DNA from: Streptomyces amritsarensis
GTDB lineage: Bacteria; Actinomycetota; Actinomycetes; Streptomycetales; Streptomycetaceae
Assembly (NCBI RefSeq): GCF_001953875.1
Contig: NZ_MQUR01000034.1
Span: 1-64,000, forward strand
Reading direction: 5' to 3'
DNA length: 64,000 nt
In this document: one piece after another, positions 7,232 through 16,160 of the stretch
Layout of the letters: every line of letters starts with the position of its first letter
Numbering within the stretch: position 1 is the first letter of the stretch
Program-made: the position numbers and the translations under genes
Notes under the pieces: model-generated
What the model was told of the DNA's origin: nothing
The model's input: the letters and a program-made list of their open reading frames with translations, nothing else
Database searches by the model: none

Positions 7232-8601
7232 CGTCCTCGGAGGGGTTCTACCGCGCGCTCGACGACGCCCGGGACCGCATGTTCACCACGGTTCGAAGGG
7301 TGCCGCTCGACGCCCTCGCCGGATGGACCGCGGACCCGGCCACCGGGACCATCCGCCATCACGCCGGCCGCTTCTTCACCGTGGAGGGAGTGCGCGTCGA
7401 CCGCCCGGGGCACCCGGTCGACCACTGGTCCCAGCCGATCATCGACCAGCCGGAGATCGGCATCCTGGGCATCCTGGTCAAGGAGTTCGACGGCGTTCCG
7501 CACTATCTGATGCAGCTGAAGGCCGAGCCCGGCAACTGCGACGGCATCCAGGTCTCCCCGACCGTCCAGGCGACCCGGAGCAACTATCTCCGGGTGCACG
7601 GCGGCAAACCCGTCCCCTACCTCGACTACTTCAGGGACCCGTCCCGGCACCGGGTGGTGGCCGATGTCCGCCAGTCCGAACAAGGTGCCTGGTTCCTGCG
7701 CAAGCGCAATCGCAACATGGTGGTCGAGGTCCGGGGCGAGGTGGAACTCCACGACGGGTTCCACTGGCTGTCGCTGCCCCAACTGCACCGGCTGCTGGCC
7801 CAGGACGATCTGGTCAACATGGACACCCGTTCGGTGCTGGCCTGCCTGCCCCTCGCGGAGCCGGAGCCGGAACCCGGCGGGGAGCGGGACGAGTTCACCA
7901 TGGCCCTGCTCCGGTCGTGCCGTGCGGGCTCGCCCACGCATCACACGGAGCGCAGTCTCCTCAGCTGGATCACTGACACGCGGGTGCGCGCCGACCTCGC
8001 CGTCAGCCGGGTACCGCTGAGCGGACTCCCCGGATGGCGGCGGACGGAAGGCCGGATCTCCCACGAGAGCGGCCGGTTCTTCGACGTCATCGGTGTACAG
8101 GTGACAGCGTCGGGCCGCGAGGTCGCCCGCTGGGACCAGCCGATGATCGCGCCGCACGGCATGGGGGTCGTGGGCCTCCTCGTCACCCGTATCGACGGCG
8201 TCCTGCACGCTCTCGTCCAACTGCGTGCGGAGGTCGGGTACGTGGACGCCGTGGAACTCGCCCCCACCCTGCAGTGCGTGCCGGAGAACTACGACGTCCT
8301 TCCCGCCGCCGCCCGGCCGCCGCTCCTCGACGAGGTGCTGGGGGCGCCCGCCTCCGCCGTCAGGTTCGACACGGTCCAGTCGGAGGAGGGCGGCCGCTTC
8401 TACCATGCACGAACCCGACACCTCATCGTCGAGACGCCGTACCACCCGGAGCTGGCCGAGCACCCGGACTTCCGCTGGATGACGCCTCACCAGCTGTCCG
8501 CCCTGCTGCGTCACAGCCACTACGTGAGCATGGAGACCCGCAGCCTGCTCGCCTGTCTGCGCTCCCTGGCCACGGCGCCCCGTCCCGTCGGAGTACGGTG
8601 A
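7228..8601 (+). CDS. NDP-hexose 2,3-dehydratase (EvaA/TylX3 family)
   Basis: A 457-residue protein made of two homologous halves of about 225 residues. Each half contains GR(F/R)F(F/D)xVxGVxV, a WxQP(I/M)I turn, GI(L/V)GLLV-type beta strands, and a C-terminal V(N/S)M(D/E)T-RS-LACL signature. This two-repeat layout is diagnostic of NDP-4-keto-6-deoxyglucose 2,3-dehydratases, which remove the C-2 hydroxyl to start 2,6-dideoxysugar synthesis. Start ATG 7228 overlaps the glycosyltransferase stop; the longer frame upstream lies within that gene. With the four following enzymes it makes a complete 3-amino-3-C-methyl sugar set. Confidence 0.9.
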   Translation: MTSSEGFYRALDDARDRMFTTVRRVPLDALAGWTADPATGTIRHHAGRFFTVEGVRVDRPGHPVDHWSQPIIDQPEIGILGILVKEFDGVPHYLMQLKAEPGNCDGIQVSPTVQATRSNYLRVHGGKPVPYLDYFRDPSRHRVVADVRQSEQGAWFLRKRNRNMVVEVRGEVELHDGFHWLSLPQLHRLLAQDDLVNMDTRSVLACLPLAEPEPEPGGERDEFTMALLRSCRAGSPTHHTERSLLSWITDTRVRADLAVSRVPLSGLPGWRRTEGRISHESGRFFDVIGVQVTASGREVARWDQPMIAPHGMGVVGLLVTRIDGVLHALVQLRAEVGYVDAVELAPTLQCVPENYDVLPAAARPPLLDEVLGAPASAVRFDTVQSEEGGRFYHARTRHLIVETPYHPELAEHPDFRWMTPHQLSALLRHSHYVSMETRSLLACLRSLATAPRPVGVR

Positions 8602-9629
8602 TGGCCGGGTCCCGGACGCCGGCCGCCCGCCCTCTGGTCACTGTGCTCGGTGCGTCGGGTTACATCGGTTCGTCCGTCGTCGCACTCCTGCGCAGCCGGC
8701 CGGTCCGGTTGCGTACGGTGTCGCGCCGCCCTTGCCCCGTGGCCGGTGACGGCCTCGCGGAACTGGACGTCCGCACGGCCGACCTCACCGCCCCCGGCGC
8801 GGTCGCCGACGCGGTGGCGGGTTCGGACGCCGTGATCCATCTGGTCACCCACCGTTCGGCCACGGGCGACTGGCGGACACGGGACGGCGACCCGGAAGGC
8901 GAACACGCCAACGTCACCGTGACGCTCGACCTCGTCGAGAGCCTCGGGTCCGGCCGGACCGCCGGACCGCCACCTGCGGTGATCTACGCCAGTACGGTCC
9001 TCCCGCCCGGCGGCCCGGCCCCGGCGAACACCTACGAACGACAGAAGCTCGCCTCCGAGCGCATCCTGCGCGCGGCCTGCGCGGCGGGCTCGCTCCGTGG
9101 CGTGGTCCTGCGCCTGCCGACCGTCTACGGCCACGGCCCCGTGCCGGGAGATCTTGGCCGGGGCGTAGTGGCGGCCATGGTCCGCCGAGGCTTCGCCTGT
9201 GAGCCGCTGACCATGTGGCACGACGGCACGGTCGAGCGCGACCTCCTCCACGTCGACGACGCGGCCCGCGCCTTCCTGTCGGCGCTGGACCACGCGGATG
9301 CCCTCACCGGCCGGCACTGGGACGTCGGCTGCGGCCTCGGCCACGGCCTCGGGGACGTGTTCCGGATGATCGCCGAGATCATCGGTCGGCACACCGGGCG
9401 GCCACCGGTACCTGTACTGCGAGTGGACCCGCCGGACGGTGCCACCGGTCTGGACTTCCGCAGCGTACGAGCCGATTCGTCCGCCTTCCGGTCGGTCACC
9501 GGGTGGGCGCCCAGGGCAGTTCTGCGCGACGCACTGGAACAGGTCGTCGCCGCTCACGCCGTGTCCACACACGCACCCACGCCCAAACCTCACACCGGTC
9601 CATCGGCCAAGGAAGGGATCCACCTGTGA
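8601..9629 (+). CDS. NDP-deoxyhexose 4-ketoreductase (NAD-dependent epimerase/dehydratase family)
   Basis: A 342-residue extended short-chain dehydrogenase. The Rossmann motif VLGASGYIGSS is at residues 14-24 and the catalytic Tyr-x-x-x-Lys is in YERQK. PTVYGHGP and RDLLHVDDAARAF follow as in sugar 4-ketoreductases such as EvaE and DnmV. It would reduce the C-4 ketone and fix the stereochemistry (axial or equatorial) that separates vancosamine from epivancosamine; sequence alone does not tell which. The start overlaps the dehydratase stop as TGATG. Confidence 0.8.
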   Translation: MAGSRTPAARPLVTVLGASGYIGSSVVALLRSRPVRLRTVSRRPCPVAGDGLAELDVRTADLTAPGAVADAVAGSDAVIHLVTHRSATGDWRTRDGDPEGEHANVTVTLDLVESLGSGRTAGPPPAVIYASTVLPPGGPAPANTYERQKLASERILRAACAAGSLRGVVLRLPTVYGHGPVPGDLGRGVVAAMVRRGFACEPLTMWHDGTVERDLLHVDDAARAFLSALDHADALTGRHWDVGCGLGHGLGDVFRMIAEIIGRHTGRPPVPVLRVDPPDGATGLDFRSVRADSSAFRSVTGWAPRAVLRDALEQVVAAHAVSTHAPTPKPHTGPSAKEGIHL

Positions 9630-10738
9630 CCACGTATGTCTGGGACTACCTGGAGGAGTACGCGAAGGAGCGTACGGACCTCCTGGACGCCGTCGAAACG
9701 GTCTTCGGTTCCGGGCAGCTCGTGCTCGGCAAGAGCGTGCGCGGCTTCGAGACGGAGTTCGCCGCCTACCACGGTGTGGACCACTGCGTGGGCCTGGACA
9801 ACGGCACCAACGCGATCAAGCTCGCGCTCCAGGCACTGGGCGTCGGTCCGGGCGACGAGGTGATCACCGTGTCGAACACGGCAGCCCCCACCGTGCTGGC
9901 GATCGACGCGGTCGGCGCCACCCCGGTCTTCGTCGATGTGCGTGAGGAGGACTTCCTCATGGACACCGACCAGGTCACCGCGGCGATCACCCCCCGGACG
10001 CGCTGCATCCTTCCCGTCCACCTCTACGGCCAGTGCGCCGACATGGAGGTACTGAAGGACATCGCCACGGCACACGGCCTGGTCCTCCTTGAGGACTGCG
10101 CCCAGGCGCACGGCGCCCGACGACACGGCCGGCAGGCGGGCACCACCGGCGACGCCGCCGCGTTCTCCTTCTACCCGACGAAGGTGCTCGGGGCGTACGG
10201 CGACGGCGGCGCGGCGATCACCTCCGACGCGGTCGTGGCCGACCGGTTGCGCCGACTGCGGTACTACGGCATGGAGGAGCGGTACTACGTCGTCCAGACA
10301 CCCGGGCACAACAGCCGGCTCGACGAACTCCAGGCCGAGATCCTGCGCCGCAAACTCGGTCGCCTCGACGCCTACATCGAGGGGCGTCGCGCCGTCGCCC
10401 GGCGCTACGCCGAGGGACTGAAGGACACCGGGCTGATCCTGCCGGCCACCGCCCCCGGCAACGACCACGTCTACTACGTCTACGTGGTCCGCCACCCCCA
10501 ACGGGACCGCATCATCGAGGCGTTGAAGTCGCGCGGGATCTCTCTCAACATCAGCTATCCGTGGCCAGTGCACACCATGTCCGGCTTCGCCCACCTCGGC
10601 TACTCCCGCGGCGCGCTTCCGGTCACGGAGGCCCTCGCGGGCGAGATCTTCTCGCTCCCCATGTACCCCTCACTGCCGCGCGATGTGCAGGACCGGGTGA
10701 TCGGCGCGCTGCTCGACGTACTGGCGGAACTGTCGTGA
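9626..10738 (+). CDS. NDP-ketosugar aminotransferase (DegT/DnrJ/EryC1/StrS family)
   Basis: A 370-residue fold-type I PLP enzyme with the family's motifs: LDNGTNAIKLAL at about 57-68, a GDEVITVSNTA loop, LEDCAQAHGA for the PLP-ring aspartate, and FSFYPTKVLGAYGDGG holding the Schiff-base lysine (about residue 186). It would aminate C-3 of the 2,6-dideoxy-3,4-diketo sugar, the EvaB step. GTG 9626 overlaps the ketoreductase stop (GTGA). Product specificity (C-3 rather than C-4) is inferred from the companion C-methyltransferase. Confidence 0.88.
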   Translation: MTTYVWDYLEEYAKERTDLLDAVETVFGSGQLVLGKSVRGFETEFAAYHGVDHCVGLDNGTNAIKLALQALGVGPGDEVITVSNTAAPTVLAIDAVGATPVFVDVREEDFLMDTDQVTAAITPRTRCILPVHLYGQCADMEVLKDIATAHGLVLLEDCAQAHGARRHGRQAGTTGDAAAFSFYPTKVLGAYGDGGAAITSDAVVADRLRRLRYYGMEERYYVVQTPGHNSRLDELQAEILRRKLGRLDAYIEGRRAVARRYAEGLKDTGLILPATAPGNDHVYYVYVVRHPQRDRIIEALKSRGISLNISYPWPVHTMSGFAHLGYSRGALPVTEALAGEIFSLPMYPSLPRDVQDRVIGALLDVLAELS

Positions 10739-11307
10739 AGGCACGCGAGCTCTCCGTTCCCGGCGCGGTGGAGTTCACCCCCACCCGCTACCCGGACGAT
10801 CGGGGCCTGTTCGTCTCCACCTTCGAGGAGCGGTCCGCCGGGCCGCTCTTCCCGGTGAGACAGGCCAGTCAGAGCCGTTCCCGCAGAGGCGTGGTACGGG
10901 GTGTGCACTACACCGCCGTGTCCCCGGGCACCGAGAAGTACGTCCACTGCCCGCGCGGTTCGGCCCTGGACATCGTCGTCGACCTCCGCGTCGGTTCGCC
11001 GGCGTTCGGCACCTGGGACTCCGTCGTACTGGACGACCGGACCTTCCGCGCCGTATACATCCCACCCGGCGTGGGGCACGCCTTCGTGGCACTGGAGGAC
11101 GACACGGTCATGTCCTACCTGCTCTCGACCGGCTACGTCGCGGAGCACGAGCTCGCCGTGTCCGTACTGGACCCGGAACTCGGCCTACCCATTCCGCGTG
11201 ACATCACCCCGATCCTCTCGGCGCGGGACCGGCTGGCGCTCCCCCTCGCGGAAGCGGCCGCCGAGGGCATGCTCCCGCTCTTCGCACACCCTCAGGAGAA
11301 CCGATGA
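10735..11307 (+). CDS. dTDP-4-keto-6-deoxyhexose 3,5-epimerase (RmlC/EvaD-like)
   Basis: A 190-residue cupin of the RmlC family: FTPTRYPDDRGLFVSTFEE at the N-terminus, QASQSRSRRGVVRGVHY with the catalytic His, then DIVVDLRVGSPAFGTW and a YIPPGVGHAFVALED metal-free cupin motif. In amino-sugar pathways this enzyme inverts C-5 to give an L-sugar. GTG 10735 overlaps the preceding stop. A dedicated copy inside the operon implies an L-configured product. Confidence 0.9.
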   Translation: MKARELSVPGAVEFTPTRYPDDRGLFVSTFEERSAGPLFPVRQASQSRSRRGVVRGVHYTAVSPGTEKYVHCPRGSALDIVVDLRVGSPAFGTWDSVVLDDRTFRAVYIPPGVGHAFVALEDDTVMSYLLSTGYVAEHELAVSVLDPELGLPIPRDITPILSARDRLALPLAEAAAEGMLPLFAHPQENR

Positions 11308-12521
11308 CCATCTGCCGCATCTGCGCGGGCCCGCTGACCGAGTTCCTCGATCTGGGAGCGCAGCCCAACTCCGACGCCTTCCCCAAGCCCGGGGAGACCG
11401 AAGGCGAGTTCTTCTTCCGGCTCGCCGTCGGGCGGTGCGGTTCCTGCACGATGGTGCAGCTGATGGAGGAGGTTCCGCGCGAGCGGATGTTCCACGAGGA
11501 CTACCCGTACCACTCCTCGGGATCCTCGGTGATGCGGGAGCACTTCGAGGCCACGGCCCGGGGCATTCTCGCCACCGTGGCCGACGACCCGGACCCGTTC
11601 GTCGTCGAGATCGGCTGCAACGACGGCGTCATGCTGGCCACCGTCGCCGGGGCCGGGGTGCGTCATCTGGGTGTCGATCCCTCAGCAGGCGTGGCCGACC
11701 GGGCTCGGGCCAAGGGAGTGCGGGTCCGTACCGCGTTCTTCGAGGAGGAGACGGCGCTCGCCATCGCCGCGGCCGAGGGCCGGGCGGATGTCGTCTACGC
11801 CGCCAACACCCTGTGCCATCTCCCCTACCTGGAATCGATCTTCCGCGGCTTGGACGCGCTGCTCAAGCCGGAGGGGGTGTTCGTCTTCGAGGACCCCTAC
11901 CTCGGCGATATCGTCGAGCGGACCTCGTTCGACCAGATCTACGACGAGCACTTCTACTTCTTCACAGCCCGTTCGGTGCAGAGCATGGCCCACCACTACG
12001 GCTTCGAGCTGGTCGACGTCCTCCGCCTGCCCGTGCACGGCGGCGAGGTCCGCTACACCCTCGCACGCCGGGGTACGCGGGTGCCCACGGCGTCCGTGGC
12101 CGAGCTGCTGGCCGACGAGGACAGCAAGGACCTCGCCGAGCCGGTCACGCTGGAGCGCTTCGCCGCCGAGGTCCGGCGCACCCGCGACGAGCTGACCGCT
12201 CTGCTCACCCGGTTGCGGGCGGAGGGCCACCGGGTCGTCGCCTACGGCGCCACGGCCAAGAGCGCCACCGTCGCCAACTACTGCGGCATCGGACCCGAGC
12301 TGATCTCCTTCGTCTGCGACAGCACCCCCGCCAAGCAGGGCCGGCTCACTCCCGGCTCCCACATCCCGGTCCGGACCCCGGATGCCTTCGGCGACCCCTA
12401 CCCCGAATACGCGTTGCTCTTCGCCTGGAACCACGCGGAGGAGATCATGGCGAAGGAGCAGAAGTTCCGCGAGCGGGGCGGCAGGTGGATCCTCTACACC
12501 CCGGATGTGCACATGGTCTGA
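11304..12521 (+). CDS. NDP-hexose C-3 methyltransferase (EvaC/TylC3-like)
   Basis: A 405-residue sugar C-methyltransferase. The N-terminal zinc-binding part contains CRICAG and later a GRCGSC pair; the central SAM domain has FVVEIGCNDGVML (near residue 97); the C-terminal domain has GYGATAKS-type and FVCDSTPAKQGRLTPGSHIPV motifs. These three domains are characteristic of enzymes that methylate C-3 next to a ketone, as in vancosamine. It closes the coupled operon; primary-metabolism genes start 268 bp later, so this is probably the right-hand edge of the cluster. Confidence 0.9.
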   Translation: MTICRICAGPLTEFLDLGAQPNSDAFPKPGETEGEFFFRLAVGRCGSCTMVQLMEEVPRERMFHEDYPYHSSGSSVMREHFEATARGILATVADDPDPFVVEIGCNDGVMLATVAGAGVRHLGVDPSAGVADRARAKGVRVRTAFFEEETALAIAAAEGRADVVYAANTLCHLPYLESIFRGLDALLKPEGVFVFEDPYLGDIVERTSFDQIYDEHFYFFTARSVQSMAHHYGFELVDVLRLPVHGGEVRYTLARRGTRVPTASVAELLADEDSKDLAEPVTLERFAAEVRRTRDELTALLTRLRAEGHRVVAYGATAKSATVANYCGIGPELISFVCDSTPAKQGRLTPGSHIPVRTPDAFGDPYPEYALLFAWNHAEEIMAKEQKFRERGGRWILYTPDVHMV

Positions 12522-12788
12522 CCAGCTCCGACAGAGGGTGCGAGCGGACTGCGGAGGGTCAGGACGACGGCCAGGTGCACCCCCTCCACCTACCGGCCCG
12601 GGGCGCCCCGTACCCGGGCCGCCGGAGTTCCCTCCGCCGCCGGCCGCTCCCCCCGGACCAGGAGTTCCACGGCGGCCTCGGCCTGCTGTTGGCTGGGCTG
12701 GGCCGCTGACCCGCCGGGCGCCGTGTTCCCAGCCCCGGCCCCGTACGGCACACTGGAGGTTTGACCTGAGTGAAACGGGGCGCCGCGC

Positions 12789-14432
12789 GTGAATGGTCCA
12801 CTAATCGTCCAGAGCGACAAGACCCTCCTGCTCGAGGTCGACCACGAGCTCGCCGGAGCGGCGCGCCGCGCCATCGCTCCGTTCGCCGAGCTGGAGCGGG
12901 CGCCCGAGCACATCCACACCTACCGGATCACCCCGCTCGGCCTGTGGAACGCCCGGGCCGCCGGACACGACGCCGAGCAGGTCGTCGACGCGCTCGTGGA
13001 GTACTCCCGCTACCCCGTGCCGCACGCGCTGCTCGTCGACGTCGCCGAGACCATGGCCCGCTACGGCCGCCTCACCCTCTCCAAGCACCCCGTGCACGGC
13101 CTGGTGCTGACCAGCACCGACCGGCCGGTGCTGGAGGAGATCCTGCGGTCGAAGAAGATCACCCCGCTGGTCGGGGCGCGGCTGGACCCCGACACGGTCG
13201 CCGTGCACCCGTCCGAGCGCGGGCAGATCAAGCAGACGCTGCTCAAGCTGGGCTGGCCGGCCGAGGACCTCGCCGGCTACGTCGACGGCGAGGCGCACCC
13301 GATCGACCTGGCCGAGAACGGCTGGGCGCTGCGCCCGTACCAGCAGCAGGCGGTGGAGGGCTTCTGGCACGGTGGCTCCGGTGTGGTCGTGCTGCCCTGC
13401 GGCGCCGGCAAGACGCTCGTCGGCGCGGGCGCGATGGCGAAGGCCAAGGCGACGACGCTGATCCTGGTCACGAACACGGTCTCGGCCCGCCAGTGGAAGC
13501 ACGAGCTGGTCAAGCGGACCTCGTTGACGGAGGACGAGATCGGCGAGTACTCCGGCACCCGCAAGGAGATCCGGCCGGTCACGATCGCCACGTACCAGGT
13601 CCTGACGACGAAGCGGAAGGGCGTCTACCCGCACCTGGAGCTCTTCGACTCCCGGGACTGGGGCCTGATCGTCTACGACGAGGTGCACCTGCTGCCCGCC
13701 CCGGTCTTCAAGTTCACCGCCGACCTCCAGGCGCGGCGCCGGCTCGGCCTGACCGCGACGCTGGTGCGCGAGGACGGCCGCGAGTCGGACGTCTTCTCGC
13801 TGATCGGGCCGAAGCGGTTCGACGCCCCGTGGAAGGAGATCGAGGCGCAGGGCTACATCGCGCCCGCCGACTGCGTGGAGGTCCGGGTCAATCTGACCGA
13901 GTCCGAGCGCCTGGCGTACGCGACCGCCGAGACGGAGGAGAAGTACCGCTTCTGCGCGACGACGGCGACAAAGCGGAAGGTCACCGAGGCGCTGGTGCGT
14001 AAGCACCGGGGCGAGCAGACCCTCGTCATCGGGCAGTACATCGACCAGCTCGACGAGCTCGGCGAGCACCTGGACGCCCCCGTCATCAAGGGCGAGACGT
14101 CCAACGCGCAGCGCGAGAAGCTCTTCGACGCCTTCCGCGAGGGCGAGATCAGCGTGCTGGTCGTCTCGAAGGTCGCAAACTTCTCCATCGACCTGCCGGA
14201 GGCCACGGTCGCCATCCAGGTGTCGGGCACCTTCGGTTCGCGCCAGGAGGAGGCACAGCGCCTGGGCCGCGTGCTGCGCCCGAAGGCGGACGGCCACGAG
14301 GCGCGGTTCTACTCGGTCGTCGCCCGCGACACGATCGACCAGGACTTCGCCGCACACCGCCAGCGGTTCCTGGCCGAGCAGGGGTACGCCTACCGGATCA
14401 TGGACGCCGACGAGCTGCTGGCGAACGACTGA
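12789..14432 (+). CDS. XPB/Rad25-like DNA helicase
   Basis: A 547-residue superfamily 2 helicase resembling bacterial XPB. The first 170 residues form the damage-recognition-like N-terminal domain; Walker A is in VLPCGAGKTLVGAG (about residue 205), the DEVH box in LIVYDEVHLLP, motif III in GLTATLVREDGRESD. Helicase domain 2 has VIGQYIDQLDELGEHL and the Q-x-x-GR-x-x-R motif in QRLGRVLRPK. It is expected to act in DNA repair or transcription-coupled strand opening. The only plausible start is GTG 12789. It marks the return to core chromosome after the biosynthetic cluster. Confidence 0.88.
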   Translation: MNGPLIVQSDKTLLLEVDHELAGAARRAIAPFAELERAPEHIHTYRITPLGLWNARAAGHDAEQVVDALVEYSRYPVPHALLVDVAETMARYGRLTLSKHPVHGLVLTSTDRPVLEEILRSKKITPLVGARLDPDTVAVHPSERGQIKQTLLKLGWPAEDLAGYVDGEAHPIDLAENGWALRPYQQQAVEGFWHGGSGVVVLPCGAGKTLVGAGAMAKAKATTLILVTNTVSARQWKHELVKRTSLTEDEIGEYSGTRKEIRPVTIATYQVLTTKRKGVYPHLELFDSRDWGLIVYDEVHLLPAPVFKFTADLQARRRLGLTATLVREDGRESDVFSLIGPKRFDAPWKEIEAQGYIAPADCVEVRVNLTESERLAYATAETEEKYRFCATTATKRKVTEALVRKHRGEQTLVIGQYIDQLDELGEHLDAPVIKGETSNAQREKLFDAFREGEISVLVVSKVANFSIDLPEATVAIQVSGTFGSRQEEAQRLGRVLRPKADGHEARFYSVVARDTIDQDFAAHRQRFLAEQGYAYRIMDADELLAND

Positions 14433-14613
14433 CCGACCGGCCGTGGGCGGTGCGGACCCGCGCGACGACCACGGTCAGCAGCGGGACGCACCAGGCCCAC
14501 AGGCCGGGCCCGTCCGGTACGACGAGGACCGCCGGGGTCAGGGTGATCCCGGCGGCGATGCCCAGCGCGAAGCCCTTGCCGCACGCGGCCCCGGGGCGGG
14601 CGAGGTCCCACAC
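14398..14613 (-). CDS. Possible small membrane protein
   Basis: A 71-residue frame with two hydrophobic stretches separated by a short turn (ALGIAAGITLTPAVLVV and LWAWCVPLLTVVVARV), followed by a basic tail. It overlaps the helicase 3' end by 35 nt on the other strand, has no clear ribosome-binding site and no family I recognise. It may be a real small integral membrane protein or a remnant. Confidence 0.35.
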   Translation of the reverse strand: MWDLARPGAACGKGFALGIAAGITLTPAVLVVPDGPGLWAWCVPLLTVVVARVRTAHGRSVSRSPAARRRP

Positions 14614-14717
14614 GCGGCCGGCAGTCCCGCCCGCCGGCGAGGGACGAGGGCGAGCGGCCGGGGGCAGGGCTCGACGTCACGTGCGTGGCCCTGGTGGATC
14701 TATGCGTTCACTCCCAG

Positions 14718-14774
14718 TTCATTGCAACGATCACCGCGGCCATTCATTGCATTCAGCGCCATATTCATTGCAAC
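14718..14774 (+). repeat. Three TTCATTGCA repeats upstream of a serine hydrolase gene
   Basis: Copies TTCATTGCAAC (14718-14728), TTCATTGCATT (14743-14753) and TTCATTGCAAC (14764-14774) lie 25 and 21 nt apart in an AT-rich stretch that contrasts with its surroundings. A related CGCAATGTAG follows near 14841. The array ends about 125 nt before the serine hydrolase ATG and looks like iterated half-sites for a regulator. Confidence 0.55.
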
Positions 14775-14900
14775 ATGGGCCTAAACTCCCTACGTAGTTA
14801 AGCGTTGAGGCCGCCAAAGCGTTGTTGCGCAATCCGTGAACGCAATGTAGCTTCGGAGTCGTTCAGCAGTTCTCGAACACTTATAACGGGGAGAATCATC

Positions 14901-16130
14901 ATGGGCAGGAGCAACGGCGGCTTCTCCGAAGCGGGGCTGCGCAAGGTGCGCGACGTGCTGACACGGCACGTCGACTCCGGGAAGATCCCCGGAGTGGTCG
15001 CCCTGATCGGCCGCGGCGGGGAGACGCACGTCGAGGCGATCGGGACGATGCGCCACGACGGCGGCGCACCGATGAGCCGGGACACGATCTTCAGGATGGC
15101 GTCGACCTCGAAGCCGGTCACCATGGCGGCGTCGATGGCCCTGCTCGACGACTGCGCGCTGCGGCTGGACGACCCGGTGGACCGGTGGCTGCCCGAACTC
15201 GCCGGCCGTCAGGTGCTCAAGCGGGTCGACGGCCCCCTGGACGACACCGAGCCCGCACCGCGCCCCATCACCGTGCGCGACCTGCTGACCTCCACCTTCG
15301 GCCTCGGCATCGACCTGACCGCGCTGGGCTCCCCGATCATGAACGCGATCTTCGAGGGGGGTGTCTTCAGCCAGGGCGCCGTACCGCTGCCCGATCAGGA
15401 CGAGTGGATGCGCCGCCTCGGCACGCTGCCGCTGATGCGCCGGCCCGGCGAGCACTGGCAGTACCACCTCAGCCACGACGTCCTCGGCGTACTCGTCTCA
15501 CGCGTCACGGGCAAGCCGTTCGAGGCGTTCCTGCGCGAGCGCGTCCTCGACCCGCTCGGAATGCAGGACACCGCCTTCCACGTGCCCGCCGACAAGATCG
15601 ACCGGCTGCCGCCCAGCTACGCCCCCAACCCGCAGACCGGGGAGTTCACCGTCTGGGACGAGGCGAAGGGCGGACAGTACAGCGCGCCTCCCGCGTTCCA
15701 GGCGGGCGGCGGCGGGCTGGTCTCCACCGTGGACGACTACCACGCCTACTTCCGGATGCTGCTCAACCACGGCACGCACGCGGGGCAGCGGATCCTGTCC
15801 CGGCCCGCCGTCGAGCTGATGACCACCAACCGGCTCACCCCCGAGCAGGAGGCCGCCCGGTCGGCCCTGGCCCGGGGCGCCGTCCACGTGTCGTTCGGCC
15901 AGGGACAGCAGGGCGGTTGGGGCTTCGGGATGGCGGTGCGCACCTACCGCGGCGACTACGCGCCCGTCGGCCAGTTCGGCTGGGACGGCGGTACCGGCAC
16001 CTCGGCGTACGCCGACCCGGAAAACGGGCTCACGGGGGTCCTGCTCACGCAGGTCGGACTGACCACTGCGGCTCCGGCGCAGCTCATCCACGACTTCTGG
16101 ACCACGGTCTACCAGGCGATCGACGCCTGA
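14901..16130 (+). CDS. Beta-lactamase-family serine hydrolase (cytoplasmic)
   Basis: A 409-residue class C beta-lactamase/esterase-type protein. The nucleophile motif SxxK is STSK (in FRMASTSKPVT, about residue 72), the Tyr motif is YHLS, and the late Gly-rich GWDGGTGTS element replaces KTG/HxG. No signal peptide or membrane segment is present, so a cytoplasmic esterase, amidase or transesterase is likelier than a cell-wall enzyme. ATG 14901 is preceded by GGGGAGA; upstream in-frame codons are within the AT-rich regulatory stretch. Substrate unknown. Confidence 0.8.
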   Translation: MGRSNGGFSEAGLRKVRDVLTRHVDSGKIPGVVALIGRGGETHVEAIGTMRHDGGAPMSRDTIFRMASTSKPVTMAASMALLDDCALRLDDPVDRWLPELAGRQVLKRVDGPLDDTEPAPRPITVRDLLTSTFGLGIDLTALGSPIMNAIFEGGVFSQGAVPLPDQDEWMRRLGTLPLMRRPGEHWQYHLSHDVLGVLVSRVTGKPFEAFLRERVLDPLGMQDTAFHVPADKIDRLPPSYAPNPQTGEFTVWDEAKGGQYSAPPAFQAGGGGLVSTVDDYHAYFRMLLNHGTHAGQRILSRPAVELMTTNRLTPEQEAARSALARGAVHVSFGQGQQGGWGFGMAVRTYRGDYAPVGQFGWDGGTGTSAYADPENGLTGVLLTQVGLTTAAPAQLIHDFWTTVYQAIDA

Positions 16131-16160
16131 CGCCGACAGCCGGGGGCGCGGGGCGACGCC

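Noticed and set aside
6185..12521. Part of a glycopeptide (vancomycin-type) or macrolide cluster
   Set aside because: The sugar genes match, but there is no NRPS, PKS or P450 in the window, and ordinary chromosomal genes start at 12789.
12522..12788. Small minus-strand gene between the sugar operon and the helicase gene
   Set aside because: A frame with GTG start ending in RVRGAPGR is open, but it has weak codon bias, overlaps the likely helicase promoter and has no recognisable family.
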